A DNA stretch of 59,047 bases from an uncultured Collinsella sp. (lineage in GTDB: Bacteria; Actinomycetota; Coriobacteriia; Coriobacteriales; Coriobacteriaceae), in the NCBI GenBank assembly GCA_900556875.1, contig USQQ01000011.1, forward strand, positions 1-59,047. The letters run 5' to 3'. The stretch's first letter is position 1, and every line of letters begins with the position of its first letter. Both the position numbers and the translations under genes were made by a program. Below, piece after piece: positions 51,004 to 58,799 of the stretch. Below the pieces are notes generated by a model. That model was not told the DNA's origin. It did no database searches and saw only the letters and a program-made list of their open reading frames with translations.

Positions 51004-53364
51004 ATGGATGCCGCAGCCCGTACCGCCCATGATTCCACCCTCCAGCCTTTTTCGGAGATGGAGCACTATAAGCATGCCGATGAGCTGCCACCCGAGATTA
51101 TGGCGGACAGCTACGACAAGCTGGAGCGCCTGTGCCTCAAATATATGAATGAGGACGACTTCTCTAAGGTGGAACAGGCCTACTGCTTTGCCGCCGAGAA
51201 GCATTGCAACCAAAAGCGCCGCTCGGGCGAGATGTACATCAACCATCCCGTCGAGGTGGCCATCATTTTGGCCGACCTTAAGATGGACTGTGACGTGGTG
51301 TGCGCCGCGCTGCTGCACGATACCGTCGAGGATACCGAGACCTCGCTTGCCGATGTTTCCGGCCTGTTTGGCGAAACCGTGGCAGAGCTCGTCGACGGCG
51401 TGACCAAGCTCACCAACATCGAAGTCGACAGCATGGACGAGAAGCAGGCGCTTACGCTGCGCAAGATGTTCCTTGCCATGTCCAAGGACATTCGCGTTAT
51501 CATCGTCAAACTCGCCGACCGCCTGCATAATATGCGCACGCTTGCCGCCCTGCGCGAGGACCGCCGCCTGTTTAAGGCGCGCGAGACCATGGACGTGTAC
51601 GCGCCCCTGGCCGACCGCCTGGGCATGAGCTCTATCAAGTGGGAACTCGAGGACCTGTCCTTCTTCTATTTGGAGCCCGATGCCTACCAGCGCATCGCGC
51701 GCATGGTGGCTGAGTCGCGCGAGGTGCGCGAGCGCTATCTGGCCGAGACCATCAAGACACTCACCGATGAGCTCAATCGCATTGGCCTCGAGGGCTTCCA
51801 GATCAACGGTCGTTCCAAGCACTATTGGTCCATCTATCAAAAGATGAAGCGCAAGGGCAAGGAGTTCTCCGAGATTTACGACCTGGTGGCGTTGCGCGTC
51901 ATCACCCATTCGGTGCGCGATTGCTACTCTACGCTCGGTGCGGTGCACACATTGTGGCATCCCATGCCCGGTCGTTTTAAAGACTATATCGCCATGCCCA
52001 AGGTCAATAACTACCAGTCGCTCCACACGACGGTTATCGGCCCCACGGCTCGTCCGCTCGAGATTCAGATTCGTACCTACGAGATGCACGAGCAGGCCGA
52101 GTACGGTATTGCTGCCCACTGGCTCTATAAGAAGTCGGGCGGATCGTCCGCGTCTAAGACCAATGATGCCCAGCGCTTGGACGACCAGATTAACTGGCTC
52201 AAACATTCGCTCGATTGGGCTGCGTCTGATGAGATCACCGACGCCAAGGAATACCTGCATTCGCTGAAGGTCGACCTCTTCGATCAGGAGATTTTCGTCT
52301 TTACGCCCAAGGGCGAGGTCATGGCGCTTCGTGCCGGCTCCACGCCGCTCGACTTTGCCTACGCCGTTCACACCGAGGTGGGAAACCACTGCGTCGGCGC
52401 TAAGATCAACGGTGCGGTGGCCCCGCTCACGCATGAGATCAAGACGGGCGACCGTGTCGAGATTCTGACCAACAAGAGTTCCAAGCCGTCGCGTGATTGG
52501 CTCAAGATCGTTAAGACACCTTCCGCCAAGTCAAAGATCCGCCGTTACTTCGCCGCCGCGACCAAGGACGACGACGCTGCCGCCGGCCGCGATATACTGG
52601 CTAAGGACCTGCGCAAGCGCGGATATGGCATCTCTACGCCACGATCCACGCGTGCGCTCAACGCCGTGGCGGAGCAGTTTAACTATAAGCAGCTCGAGGA
52701 CCTGTTTGCCGCCGTTGGTGCGGGCAAAGTCGCCCCACGTGCCGTTGGCAATAAGGTCGAGCAAATCTTGGACCCCAAACCCGAGGAACAGCTCACCAAG
52801 GCCGAGGCTATCGCCGAGGTCGTCAAGCAGCCTGCCCGCGGCTCCAACCGCAAGCCGCAAAAGCGCGGCAAGAGCGCCAGCAACGGCATTATCGTCAAGG
52901 GCGAGAGCAGCAGCGGCCTGCTGGTCCGTCTGGCCCATTGCTGCAACCCCGTGACGGGCGACGACATCGTCGGCTTCATCACGCGCGGTCGTGGCGTTTC
53001 GGTGCATCGCGCCAACTGCCCCAACGTCAAGGGTCTTATGGAGCATCCCGAGCGCATGATCGATGTGGAATGGGACGGCGCTGCCGACACCCTCTTCCAG
53101 GTCGAGATCGTGGTCGAGTGCCTGGACCGCATGGGCCTGCTCAAGGATGTCACCATTGCCATTGGCGATGCGGGTGGCAATATCCTTTCTGCCGCCACGT
53201 CGACCAACCGCGAGGGTATTGCAACCCTGCGCTTTATGGTCGAGATCTCGGACGCGAGTGGTCTGGATCCGCTGCTGGCCTCTATCAGCAGCGTTGACTC
53301 GGTCTACGACGCGCGTCGCTTGATGCCCGGCGAGGGTGGAGCCCAGCTTAAGCGCCGCGTTTAG
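51004..53364 (+). CDS. rel: Bifunctional (p)ppGpp synthetase/hydrolase
   Basis: 786 aa. HD hydrolase domain with intact His105-Asp106 in LLHDTVEDT; synthetase domain with RSKHYWSIYQKM and YDLVALRVI. RFKD at residues 324-327 is the RxKD form typical of two-way Rel enzymes rather than RelA. TGS domain (IFVFTPKGEVMALRAGSTPLDFAYAVHTEVG) at about 425-490, a zinc-finger/RIS-like region (VRLAHCCNPVTGDDIVGFITRGRGVSVHRANCPN), and a final ACT domain. Makes and degrades the starvation alarmone. GGGGAAGGGG precedes ATG. Close behind recJ, probably co-transcribed. Confidence 0.96.
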   Translation: MDAAARTAHDSTLQPFSEMEHYKHADELPPEIMADSYDKLERLCLKYMNEDDFSKVEQAYCFAAEKHCNQKRRSGEMYINHPVEVAIILADLKMDCDVVCAALLHDTVEDTETSLADVSGLFGETVAELVDGVTKLTNIEVDSMDEKQALTLRKMFLAMSKDIRVIIVKLADRLHNMRTLAALREDRRLFKARETMDVYAPLADRLGMSSIKWELEDLSFFYLEPDAYQRIARMVAESREVRERYLAETIKTLTDELNRIGLEGFQINGRSKHYWSIYQKMKRKGKEFSEIYDLVALRVITHSVRDCYSTLGAVHTLWHPMPGRFKDYIAMPKVNNYQSLHTTVIGPTARPLEIQIRTYEMHEQAEYGIAAHWLYKKSGGSSASKTNDAQRLDDQINWLKHSLDWAASDEITDAKEYLHSLKVDLFDQEIFVFTPKGEVMALRAGSTPLDFAYAVHTEVGNHCVGAKINGAVAPLTHEIKTGDRVEILTNKSSKPSRDWLKIVKTPSAKSKIRRYFAAATKDDDAAAGRDILAKDLRKRGYGISTPRSTRALNAVAEQFNYKQLEDLFAAVGAGKVAPRAVGNKVEQILDPKPEEQLTKAEAIAEVVKQPARGSNRKPQKRGKSASNGIIVKGESSSGLLVRLAHCCNPVTGDDIVGFITRGRGVSVHRANCPNVKGLMEHPERMIDVEWDGAADTLFQVEIVVECLDRMGLLKDVTIAIGDAGGNILSAATSTNREGIATLRFMVEISDASGLDPLLASISSVDSVYDARRLMPGEGGAQLKRRV

Positions 53365-53401
53365 TCGCGACGAACGTGCCACATTATCGATATTCGCTAC
53401 A

Positions 53402-53427
53402 CTCGAGGCATCGTTTGATGCCTCGAG
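53402..53427 (+). terminator. 11-bp perfect hairpin before the MBL-fold gene
   Basis: Arms 53402-53412 and 53417-53427 with loop GTTT. Weak T content afterwards, so it may be the rel terminator or a leader structure. TACACT just before it could serve as a -10 for the next gene, which would place the hairpin at the very 5' end of that mRNA. Confidence 0.55.
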
Positions 53428-53448
53428 TTCTATAGAGAGGAGAGGGAC

Positions 53449-54132
53449 ATGAGTGCTGTGTCCTTGGATTTAACTCCCAAGGGATCGGTCGAGATCGAGA
53501 CGCTCGTAAACGGTCCCATTCAGACCAATAGCTATGCTGTCATTTCGGACAATGAGTGCGTGATTATCGACCCCGCATGGGAAGGCGAGCGCTTAGTGGG
53601 GCATATTCGAGCCGAGCATCCCGGCGTACGCGTGCTTGGCGCCGTATGCACTCATGGCCATGCCGATCATGTTGGCGGTATCGCTGGAGTTCGGGCCGCC
53701 GCTGGCGTTGACGCCCTGTACGAGCTGTGTGGCAAGGACGCAGCGGTGCCGCATGCGAACATCGGGGAACAGCGAGCTATGTGGGGCATTGAGACGCCCG
53801 ACCCCGGGGAGCCGACGCGCCTGCTCGCCGAGGGCGATGCTATCGAGGTGGGCGATATCTACCTGCAGGTGATCGAGACGCCAGGGCATACGCCGGGCGG
53901 GATCGTCTTGTTTGCTGCCACCGAGCAGGGGAACATTGCCTTTGTGGGCGACACGCTATTCCCGGGCAGCCACGGCCGCACCGATCTTGCCGGTGGCGAC
54001 GAGGCGGCGATTCTGCGCTCGCTCTCCAAGCTCGCCCGGCTTCTCCCGCCCGATACCGTTTGCCTAACCGGCCATGGCGATTCGACCACCATGGCACGCG
54101 AGCTCATGCAGAACCCTTTCATGCAGATGTAG
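53449..54132 (+). CDS. Metallo-beta-lactamase fold hydrolase (glyoxalase II type)
   Basis: 227 aa. HxHxDH metal motif at His69, His71, Asp73, His74 (CTHGHADHVGG), then IETPGHTPGGIVLFA and FVGDTLFPGSHGRTDLAGGD, with a last His in CLTGHGDSTTM. Pattern of the YcbL/GloB-like small hydrolases that cleave thioesters such as lactoylglutathione; the true substrate is unknown. ATG follows GAGGAGAGGGAC. Confidence 0.9.
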   Translation: MSAVSLDLTPKGSVEIETLVNGPIQTNSYAVISDNECVIIDPAWEGERLVGHIRAEHPGVRVLGAVCTHGHADHVGGIAGVRAAAGVDALYELCGKDAAVPHANIGEQRAMWGIETPDPGEPTRLLAEGDAIEVGDIYLQVIETPGHTPGGIVLFAATEQGNIAFVGDTLFPGSHGRTDLAGGDEAAILRSLSKLARLLPPDTVCLTGHGDSTTMARELMQNPFMQM

Positions 54133-54162
54133 CTTAATAGTCGGCTTTTGAAGCACGAGAAG

Positions 54163-54287
54163 CGTCCAAACGTCAAGCTATTTTTCCCCAACGGGTCGAT
54201 TCCGTAGGGCAAACGGTCAAAAAAAGTCTGTTTGGACGATATTCGTGAACAAACGAACGTTTATGCCCGGGTGCGCCGTGGTAAAAT
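54163..54287 (+). promoter_or_regulatory. Promoter region of fba with flanking inverted repeat
   Basis: TGGTAAAAT gives an extended -10 (TAAAAT 54282-54287), 40 bases before the start. A 9-bp perfect inverted repeat (54163-54171 with 54230-54238) and a small AAACG-AA-CGTTT palindrome (54251-54262) lie upstream and may bind a regulator. Confidence 0.5.
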
Positions 54288-54327
54288 CTCAGGCGTTATC
54301 GGAGCAACCTTACAGGAGGTTTCTTTT

Positions 54328-55194
54328 ATGCTCGTCAACGCAGCAGACATGCTCAAGAAGGCTGAGGCCGGCAAGTACGGTCTCGGTGCCTTCAACACCA
54401 ACAACCTCGAGTGGACCCTGGCTATTCTCCAGGCCGCCGAGGAGGCCAAGTCTCCGCTGATCCTTCAGTGCACCGCTGGTGCCGCTAAGTGGATGGGCGG
54501 TTTCAAGGTCTGCGCCGACATGGTCAAGGCTGCCGTCGAGGCCACGGGCGTTACCGTTCCCGTCGCCCTTCACCTCGATCACGGTTCTTACGAGGACTGC
54601 TTCAAGTGCATCGAGGCCGGCTTCACGTCCATCATGTATGACGGCTCTCACGAGGAGACCTTCCAGCTTAACCTCGACCGCACCAAGGAGCTCGTTGAGC
54701 TTGCCCACTCCAAGGGCATGTCCATCGAGGCCGAGGTCGGCGGCATCGGCGGCACCGAGGACGGCGTGACCTCCAGCGGCGAGCTCGCTGATCCTGCTGA
54801 GTGCAAGCAGATCGCTGACCTGGGCGTCGACTTCCTCGCCTGCGGTATCGGCAACATCCACGGCGTGTACCCTGCCGACTGGGCTGGCCTTTCCTTCGAG
54901 CGTCTGGGCGAGATCAAGGCCCAGACCGGCGATCTGCCCCTCGTCCTGCACGGTGGCACCGGCATCCCCGAGGATCAGATCAAGAAGGCCATTTCCCTGG
55001 GCATCTCCAAGATCAACGTCAACACCGACCTGCAGCTCGTCTTCGCCAAGGGCGTCCGCGAGTACATCGAGGCTGGCAAGGATCAGCAGGGCAAGGGCTT
55101 TGACCCCCGCAAGCTCCTCAAGCCTGGTCGCGACAACATCGTTGCCCGCACCAAGGAGCTCATGGAGGAGTTTGGCTCCGTCAACAAGGCGTAA
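54328..55194 (+). CDS. fba: Class II fructose-1,6-bisphosphate aldolase
   Basis: 288 aa from ATG 54328 with ACAGGAGG upstream; the open frame to 54232 crosses the promoter. Zinc enzyme of glycolysis. LHLDHGSYEDCFKCIEAGFTSIMYDGSHE has the catalytic Asp and first zinc His; SIEAEVGGIGGTEDG, GIGNIHGVY (zinc His) and LHGGTGIPEDQIKKAISLGISKINVNTDLQ are the remaining signatures. Codon use is strongly biased (almost only C-ending codons), as for a highly expressed gene. Confidence 0.96.
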   Translation: MLVNAADMLKKAEAGKYGLGAFNTNNLEWTLAILQAAEEAKSPLILQCTAGAAKWMGGFKVCADMVKAAVEATGVTVPVALHLDHGSYEDCFKCIEAGFTSIMYDGSHEETFQLNLDRTKELVELAHSKGMSIEAEVGGIGGTEDGVTSSGELADPAECKQIADLGVDFLACGIGNIHGVYPADWAGLSFERLGEIKAQTGDLPLVLHGGTGIPEDQIKKAISLGISKINVNTDLQLVFAKGVREYIEAGKDQQGKGFDPRKLLKPGRDNIVARTKELMEEFGSVNKA

Positions 55195-55216
55195 GTAGCG
55201 GTTTAACGTTCCCGCC

Positions 55217-55442
55217 GGAGGCCCCGTTTCCCCTACGCTGTTTCCCTCGCGCTCACCTGGCTTCGCCAGAAGTCGCGCGACGGAATCAGCTCCGGGGAAA
55301 CGGGGCCTCCTTTGTTAACTCGCTACAGGGTTACTGGGCTGAATTAAAATGGCTACTGGCTTCGCCAGAAGTCGCGCCAAGGAAACAGTTCCGGGGGACG
55401 GGGCTTCCTTCGTTTACCGCCGCAGGGTTACTGGGTTGAATT
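55217..55442. repeat. 94-bp near-perfect palindrome plus partial second copy
   Basis: Outer arms 55217-55233 and 55294-55310 match 17 of 17, and the interior continues as an imperfect stem ending in CTGGC-TTC-GCCAG (from 55257), so the whole 94 bases can form one hairpin, followed by a short T-rich run. The right half plus about 35 more bases is repeated at about 55356-55442 (roughly 85% identical, period 97-99) without a left arm. It follows fba and could end its transcript, but is far larger than a normal terminator. Confidence 0.7.
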
Positions 55443-55484
55443 CATTTTTATAGGTACCGTTTATCGGTGTTGAGGGCTCCTCTA

Positions 55485-55514
55485 TTGGGGATTTCTTTTT
55501 TATCTCGCTACAAT
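55485..55514 (+). promoter_or_regulatory. Promoter of the transglutaminase-like gene
   Basis: TTGGGG (55485-55490) and TACAAT (55509-55514), 18 bases apart. An ATG overlapping the -10 at 55513 is in frame with the gene but cannot be the start if this promoter is right. Confidence 0.55.
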
Positions 55515-55548
55515 GGGCTTCGAGAGTTCTAATGACTTGGAGTTTGGT

Positions 55549-56982
55549 ATGGCTGTTATTAATTTGCTGCCTTCGGATGGGAAGGTTATTGACGAGGGTC
55601 CTGTTGGTTGCTCTGTTGATGTTTGCTGTGATGACTTTCGTTATCTCGATATTGGACTGCCGCCTGAGATTCTTCGTCTTAAGGATGCCGGGTATTTGAC
55701 GCAGGCTGTTGCTGCCTGCGATCGCCTTTTGGAGCAGAACCCTGAGCCTTCGCTGGCTGCCTGCGTTCGCGCCGAGCGGTATCGCATGATCGAGACGCCG
55801 CTTTATTTTTCGGTGCCGCGTGATCAGGCTATTGCGATGATTCGCGAGGAGTGGCCAGAGTTTACCGAGGAGCAGTTTGACGACCTGATCGATCGCAAGC
55901 GTATTGACTGGCGTTTTATCGATGGTGAACTGTTCGTTCTCGACAACTTCCTTGATTCTTTGCGTGTGTATCCCAAGGAGGTTCCGGGCCTGCATCCCGA
56001 TTCTACGGATGGAATTGCGCTGCGCAACCAGATGCTCGAGGAGATGGAGTTGCAGGGCGGGCTGTCTCGCGCCATCACGCTTAAGGCATGCGTATCTGTC
56101 CCCGGTGCTTTGGAGGGAGAGACCGTTCGCGCGTGGCTTCCCGTTGCCGCCGCCTGCCGCCAGCAGTCTCAGGTCGAGATGCTTGATATGACGCCGGAGG
56201 GGGTCGTTGCTCCCGCGAACTCCTCGGTGCGCACTGCCTCATGGGTCTCCTCGACCGATCGCTCATTCTCGGTGACCTATCGCTATCAAATCGATGCCGC
56301 TTATCGCGATATCTATGGGGGTGCGCTTCCGGCGCATCCGTGTATGGACGCGCCGCTGCCCGAAGATATTTCCGAGGACCGTCCGCACATTGCATTCACG
56401 CCGTATCTGCAACAGCTGACCGAGCATGTCGTTGATGGCCTCGAGGATCCGCTCGATCGCGCTCGTGCTATCTATGATTACCTGACACAGCATGTCGACT
56501 ATCGCTATCAGCCACCGTACCTGCTTTTGGGATCTATTGCCGATGACTGTGTGCACTCGCTCCGCGGCGATTGCGGCGTTATGGCGCTCACGTTTATCAC
56601 CATGTGCCGCATTGCGGGCGTTCCTGCCCGTTGGCAGAGCGGCCTGTATGTTGCGCCCGATTCGGTGGGGCCTCATGACTGGGTGGAGTTCTATACACCA
56701 CAGACTGGTTGGCTTAACACCGATGTCTCGTTTGGCTCCTCGGCGCGTAGGATGGGGGAGGAATGGCGCCGCCGCCACTATTTTGGCAATCTCGACCCGT
56801 GGCGCATGGTGGCAAACTGTCGGTTCCAGGCGGGGTTTGAACCTGTCTTTGACGGCATGCGCGAGGACCCCTACGATAACCAGATGGGTGAGGCTTCGGT
56901 CGACGGTCGCGGATGCCGTCAGCGCGAGATGCTCCGCACGGTCGAACTCATCGAAATGCTCGAAGTTCCATTTTCGGACTAA
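55549..56982 (+). CDS. Transglutaminase-like protease-fold protein
   Basis: 477 aa from ATG 55549 (GGAG six bases upstream); the ATG at 55513 lies in the -10. The first ~150 residues are helical with no known motif. A transglutaminase core lies at about 260-410: DRARAIYDYLTQHVDY, then the Cys motif LRGDCGVMALTFITMCRIAGVPARWQSGLYV, the His in GPHDWVEFYTPQTGWLNTD, and the acidic partner in that last segment, so the Cys-His-Asp triad looks intact. No signal peptide is seen, so it is probably cytoplasmic. The first 150 bases are richer in T-ending codons than neighbours. Substrate unknown. Confidence 0.82.
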   Translation: MAVINLLPSDGKVIDEGPVGCSVDVCCDDFRYLDIGLPPEILRLKDAGYLTQAVAACDRLLEQNPEPSLAACVRAERYRMIETPLYFSVPRDQAIAMIREEWPEFTEEQFDDLIDRKRIDWRFIDGELFVLDNFLDSLRVYPKEVPGLHPDSTDGIALRNQMLEEMELQGGLSRAITLKACVSVPGALEGETVRAWLPVAAACRQQSQVEMLDMTPEGVVAPANSSVRTASWVSSTDRSFSVTYRYQIDAAYRDIYGGALPAHPCMDAPLPEDISEDRPHIAFTPYLQQLTEHVVDGLEDPLDRARAIYDYLTQHVDYRYQPPYLLLGSIADDCVHSLRGDCGVMALTFITMCRIAGVPARWQSGLYVAPDSVGPHDWVEFYTPQTGWLNTDVSFGSSARRMGEEWRRRHYFGNLDPWRMVANCRFQAGFEPVFDGMREDPYDNQMGEASVDGRGCRQREMLRTVELIEMLEVPFSD

Positions 56983-57021
56983 TCGGTAGAAAGCTGTGAT
57001 AAACTAACTCACGCATTACGT

Positions 57022-57108
57022 GCCCGAGTGGCGGAATTGGCAGACGCAGTGGACTCAAAATCCACCGTTGGCAACAACGTGCGAGTTCGAGTCTCGCCTC
57101 GGGCACCA
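57022..57108 (+). tRNA. tRNA-Leu (anticodon CAA)
   Basis: Perfect 7-bp acceptor stem (57022-57028 with 57098-57104), anticodon stem GTGGA/TCCAC with loop CTCAAAA giving anticodon CAA. A long variable arm (GTTG/CAAC) marks class II, with T arm GCGAG-TTCGAGT-CTCGC, discriminator A and encoded CCA at 57106-57108. A terminator follows. Confidence 0.97.
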
Positions 57109-57334
57109 TACATGCAAGTGAGCGTTCAAGGGGGTTGCGGCCCCCTTTTTCGTGCCGAACTCGCGTGAGCGCGCGAAGCGTTAAGCAAACAGGCCTGTGG
57201 CCTGTTTGTAGCGGAGCGTGGCGAGGGCGCCACGCGCCCGAAGCCCGGGGCTTCGCGAAGCGAAGGCCCTTCGAGTCTCGCCTCGGGCACCATACATGCA
57301 AGTGAGCGTTCAAGGGGGTCAAGACCCCCTTTTT
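57086..57334 (+). repeat. Duplicated tRNA-Leu 3' end and terminator flanking three hairpins
   Basis: 57086-57135 and 57270-57319 are identical over 50 bases: the last 23 bases of tRNA-Leu including CCA, plus 27 bases beyond, ending in the left arm of a terminator. Each copy has its own terminator (57128-57150 and 57312-57334) with different loops. The 119 bases between hold three perfect or near-perfect hairpins (57186-57208, 57216-57235, 57247-57269). Confidence 0.85.
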
Positions 57335-57555
57335 CGTGTACGTAATGTGATAACGCGCGGTACGTGTTATTATCGACAAGGCGTTGTTCCCGCAATGCCC
57401 TAAAGAGGAACCCGAGGGCTCCCACCTTTTGGCGCCAATGAGCAGCTGACTGGTCATACAACTTAGATTCCCTTCCTCAAATCGAGGATGTCTATGTGTA
57501 CGACCTGGCTGCAAAGAAGCGCCGGGTTATTTTTTTATGAATGGAGGTAGGGAAA
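57335..57555 (+). promoter_or_regulatory. infC-rpmI-rplT promoter and structured leader
   Basis: TGTTATTAT gives an extended -10 (TATTAT 57368-57373). The leader of about 170 bases contains AACCCG (57409-57414), which pairs with CGGGTT (57523-57528) just before seven T residues, a terminator-like end shortly ahead of infC. GAGGGCTCCCACC in the leader resembles conserved L20/IF3 operon leaders. Autoregulation by L20 is the likely reading. No gene lies in this stretch. Confidence 0.5.
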
Positions 57556-58110
57556 ATAGCTAAGTCTGATGACACCCGCATCAACGACGAGATCACTGCA
57601 TCTTCGTGCCGTTTGATTGGCGTCGATGGCTCACAGCTCGGCCTGTTCGCCATCCGCGATGCCCAGCGCGTCGCCGACGATCAGGGTCTCGACCTGGTCG
57701 AGATCGCTCCCAACGCGGAGCCGCCGGTCTGCAAGGTCATGGACTACGGTAAGTTCAAGTACCAGCAGGCCATGAAGGCCAAGGCCGCTCGTAAGAACCA
57801 GTCCAAGGTCGAGGTCAAGGAAATGAAGTTCCGACCCAAGATCGACGTTGGCGACTACGAGACCAAGAAGGGCCACGTTCTGCGTTTCCTCAAGAAGGGC
57901 GCACGCGTTAAGATCACCATCATGTTCCGCGGCCGTGAGATGGCTCATCCGGAGCAGGGTCTTAACGTTCTCGAGCGTCTCGCCGAGGACCTTAAGCCTT
58001 ACGCTACGGTCGAGTCCAAGCCTAAGATGGAAGGCCGTAACATGCTTATGCTGCTCGCCCCGATTAAGGGCGCCTTCGATGAGGATAAAGCGGCAAGCGA
58101 TACCAAGTAA
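57556..58110 (+). CDS. infC: Translation initiation factor IF-3
   Basis: 184 aa if started at ATA 57556, eight bases after GGAGG. The in-frame ATG at 57541 would place that ribosome binding site inside the coding region. infC is known for rare starts (AUU, AUC, AUA) that IF-3 itself discriminates against, so ATA is favoured. N-domain: DDTRINDEITASSCRLIGVDGSQLGLFAIRDAQRVADDQGLDLVEIAPNAEPPVCKVMDYGKFKYQQ; C-domain: KEMKFRPKIDVGDYETKKGHVLRFLKKGARVKITIMFRGREM. Followed by rpmI and rplT in the usual order. Confidence 0.93.
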   Translation: MAKSDDTRINDEITASSCRLIGVDGSQLGLFAIRDAQRVADDQGLDLVEIAPNAEPPVCKVMDYGKFKYQQAMKAKAARKNQSKVEVKEMKFRPKIDVGDYETKKGHVLRFLKKGARVKITIMFRGREMAHPEQGLNVLERLAEDLKPYATVESKPKMEGRNMLMLLAPIKGAFDEDKAASDTK

Positions 58111-58142
58111 CTAGTGTTCTGTAACCGATTAAGGAGTATTTC

Positions 58143-58334
58143 ATGCCTAAGATGAAGTCCCACAGCGGCACCAAGAAGCGTTTCCGCAAGACTGGTACCG
58201 GCAAGCTTATGCGCGCAAAGGCTTTCAAGAGCCACATCCTGAGCAAGAAGTCCACCAAGCGTAAGCGTGGCTTCCGTCAGGAGACCGAGATCGCCGCTGC
58301 CGACCGCAAGGTCATCAAGTCGCGTCTCGCCTAA
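58143..58334 (+). CDS. rpmI: 50S ribosomal protein L35
   Basis: 63 aa, the normal length. MPKMKSHSGTKKRFRKTGTGKLMRAKAFKSHILSKKSTKRKRGFR is the standard basic L35 sequence. AAGGAG seven bases before ATG. Lies 32 bases after infC and 45 before rplT in the conserved operon. Confidence 0.98.
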   Translation: MPKMKSHSGTKKRFRKTGTGKLMRAKAFKSHILSKKSTKRKRGFRQETEIAAADRKVIKSRLA

Positions 58335-58379
58335 GTTCGCGTTCCCGTTTTCGTTTTACCATCTAGGAGTTGATAGAAC

Positions 58380-58739
58380 ATGGCACGTATTAAGCGCGCT
58401 GTTGCCGCCAAGAAGAAGCGCCGTACCGTTATGCACCGTGCGAAGGGTTACTACGGTGCCGCTTCGCGTACTTACAAGCATGCTAAAGAGCAGGTCCAGC
58501 ATTCCCTGCAGTATCAGTATCGTGATCGCCGCAACAAGAAGCGCGAGATCCGTTCTCTCTGGATCACTCGTATCAACGCTGCTGCTCGCCTGAACGACAT
58601 CTCTTACTCTCAGTTCATGCACGGCCTGAAGGTTGCCGGCATCGAGCTCGACCGCAAGGTCCTGGCTCAGATGGCTTACGAGGACATCGAGTCCTTCAAC
58701 GAGCTGGCCACCATCGCCAAGAAGGCTCTCGAGGCCTAA
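58380..58739 (+). CDS. rplT: 50S ribosomal protein L20
   Basis: 119 aa, normal length. MARIKRAVAAKKKRRTVMHRAKGYYGAASRTYKHAKEQV and LWITRINAAARLNDISYSQFMHGLKVAGIELDRKVLAQMA are the family blocks. L20 binds 23S rRNA and, in several phyla, the leader of its own operon. Start follows TAGGAGTTGATAGAAC. A strong terminator follows. Confidence 0.98.
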   Translation: MARIKRAVAAKKKRRTVMHRAKGYYGAASRTYKHAKEQVQHSLQYQYRDRRNKKREIRSLWITRINAAARLNDISYSQFMHGLKVAGIELDRKVLAQMAYEDIESFNELATIAKKALEA

Positions 58740-58758
58740 TAGATTCTCTTGAATCGCT

Positions 58759-58797
58759 AGGGGAGTGTCGCGTTGTGCGCGGCGCTCCCTCTTTTTA
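58759..58797 (+). terminator. Terminator of the infC operon
   Basis: Near-perfect 14-bp stem (58759-58772 with 58777-58791) followed by five T residues at 58792-58796. Confidence 0.9.
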
Positions 58798-58799
58798 TC

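Noticed and set aside
57270..57292. A second tRNA gene
   Set aside because: Only the 3' 23 bases of tRNA-Leu are present; the other stems are missing.
56948..57514. A 188-codon minus-strand frame across tRNA-Leu and its duplicate
   Set aside because: Frames read through tRNA genes and their repeats are a known annotation artefact; the tRNA structure is perfect.
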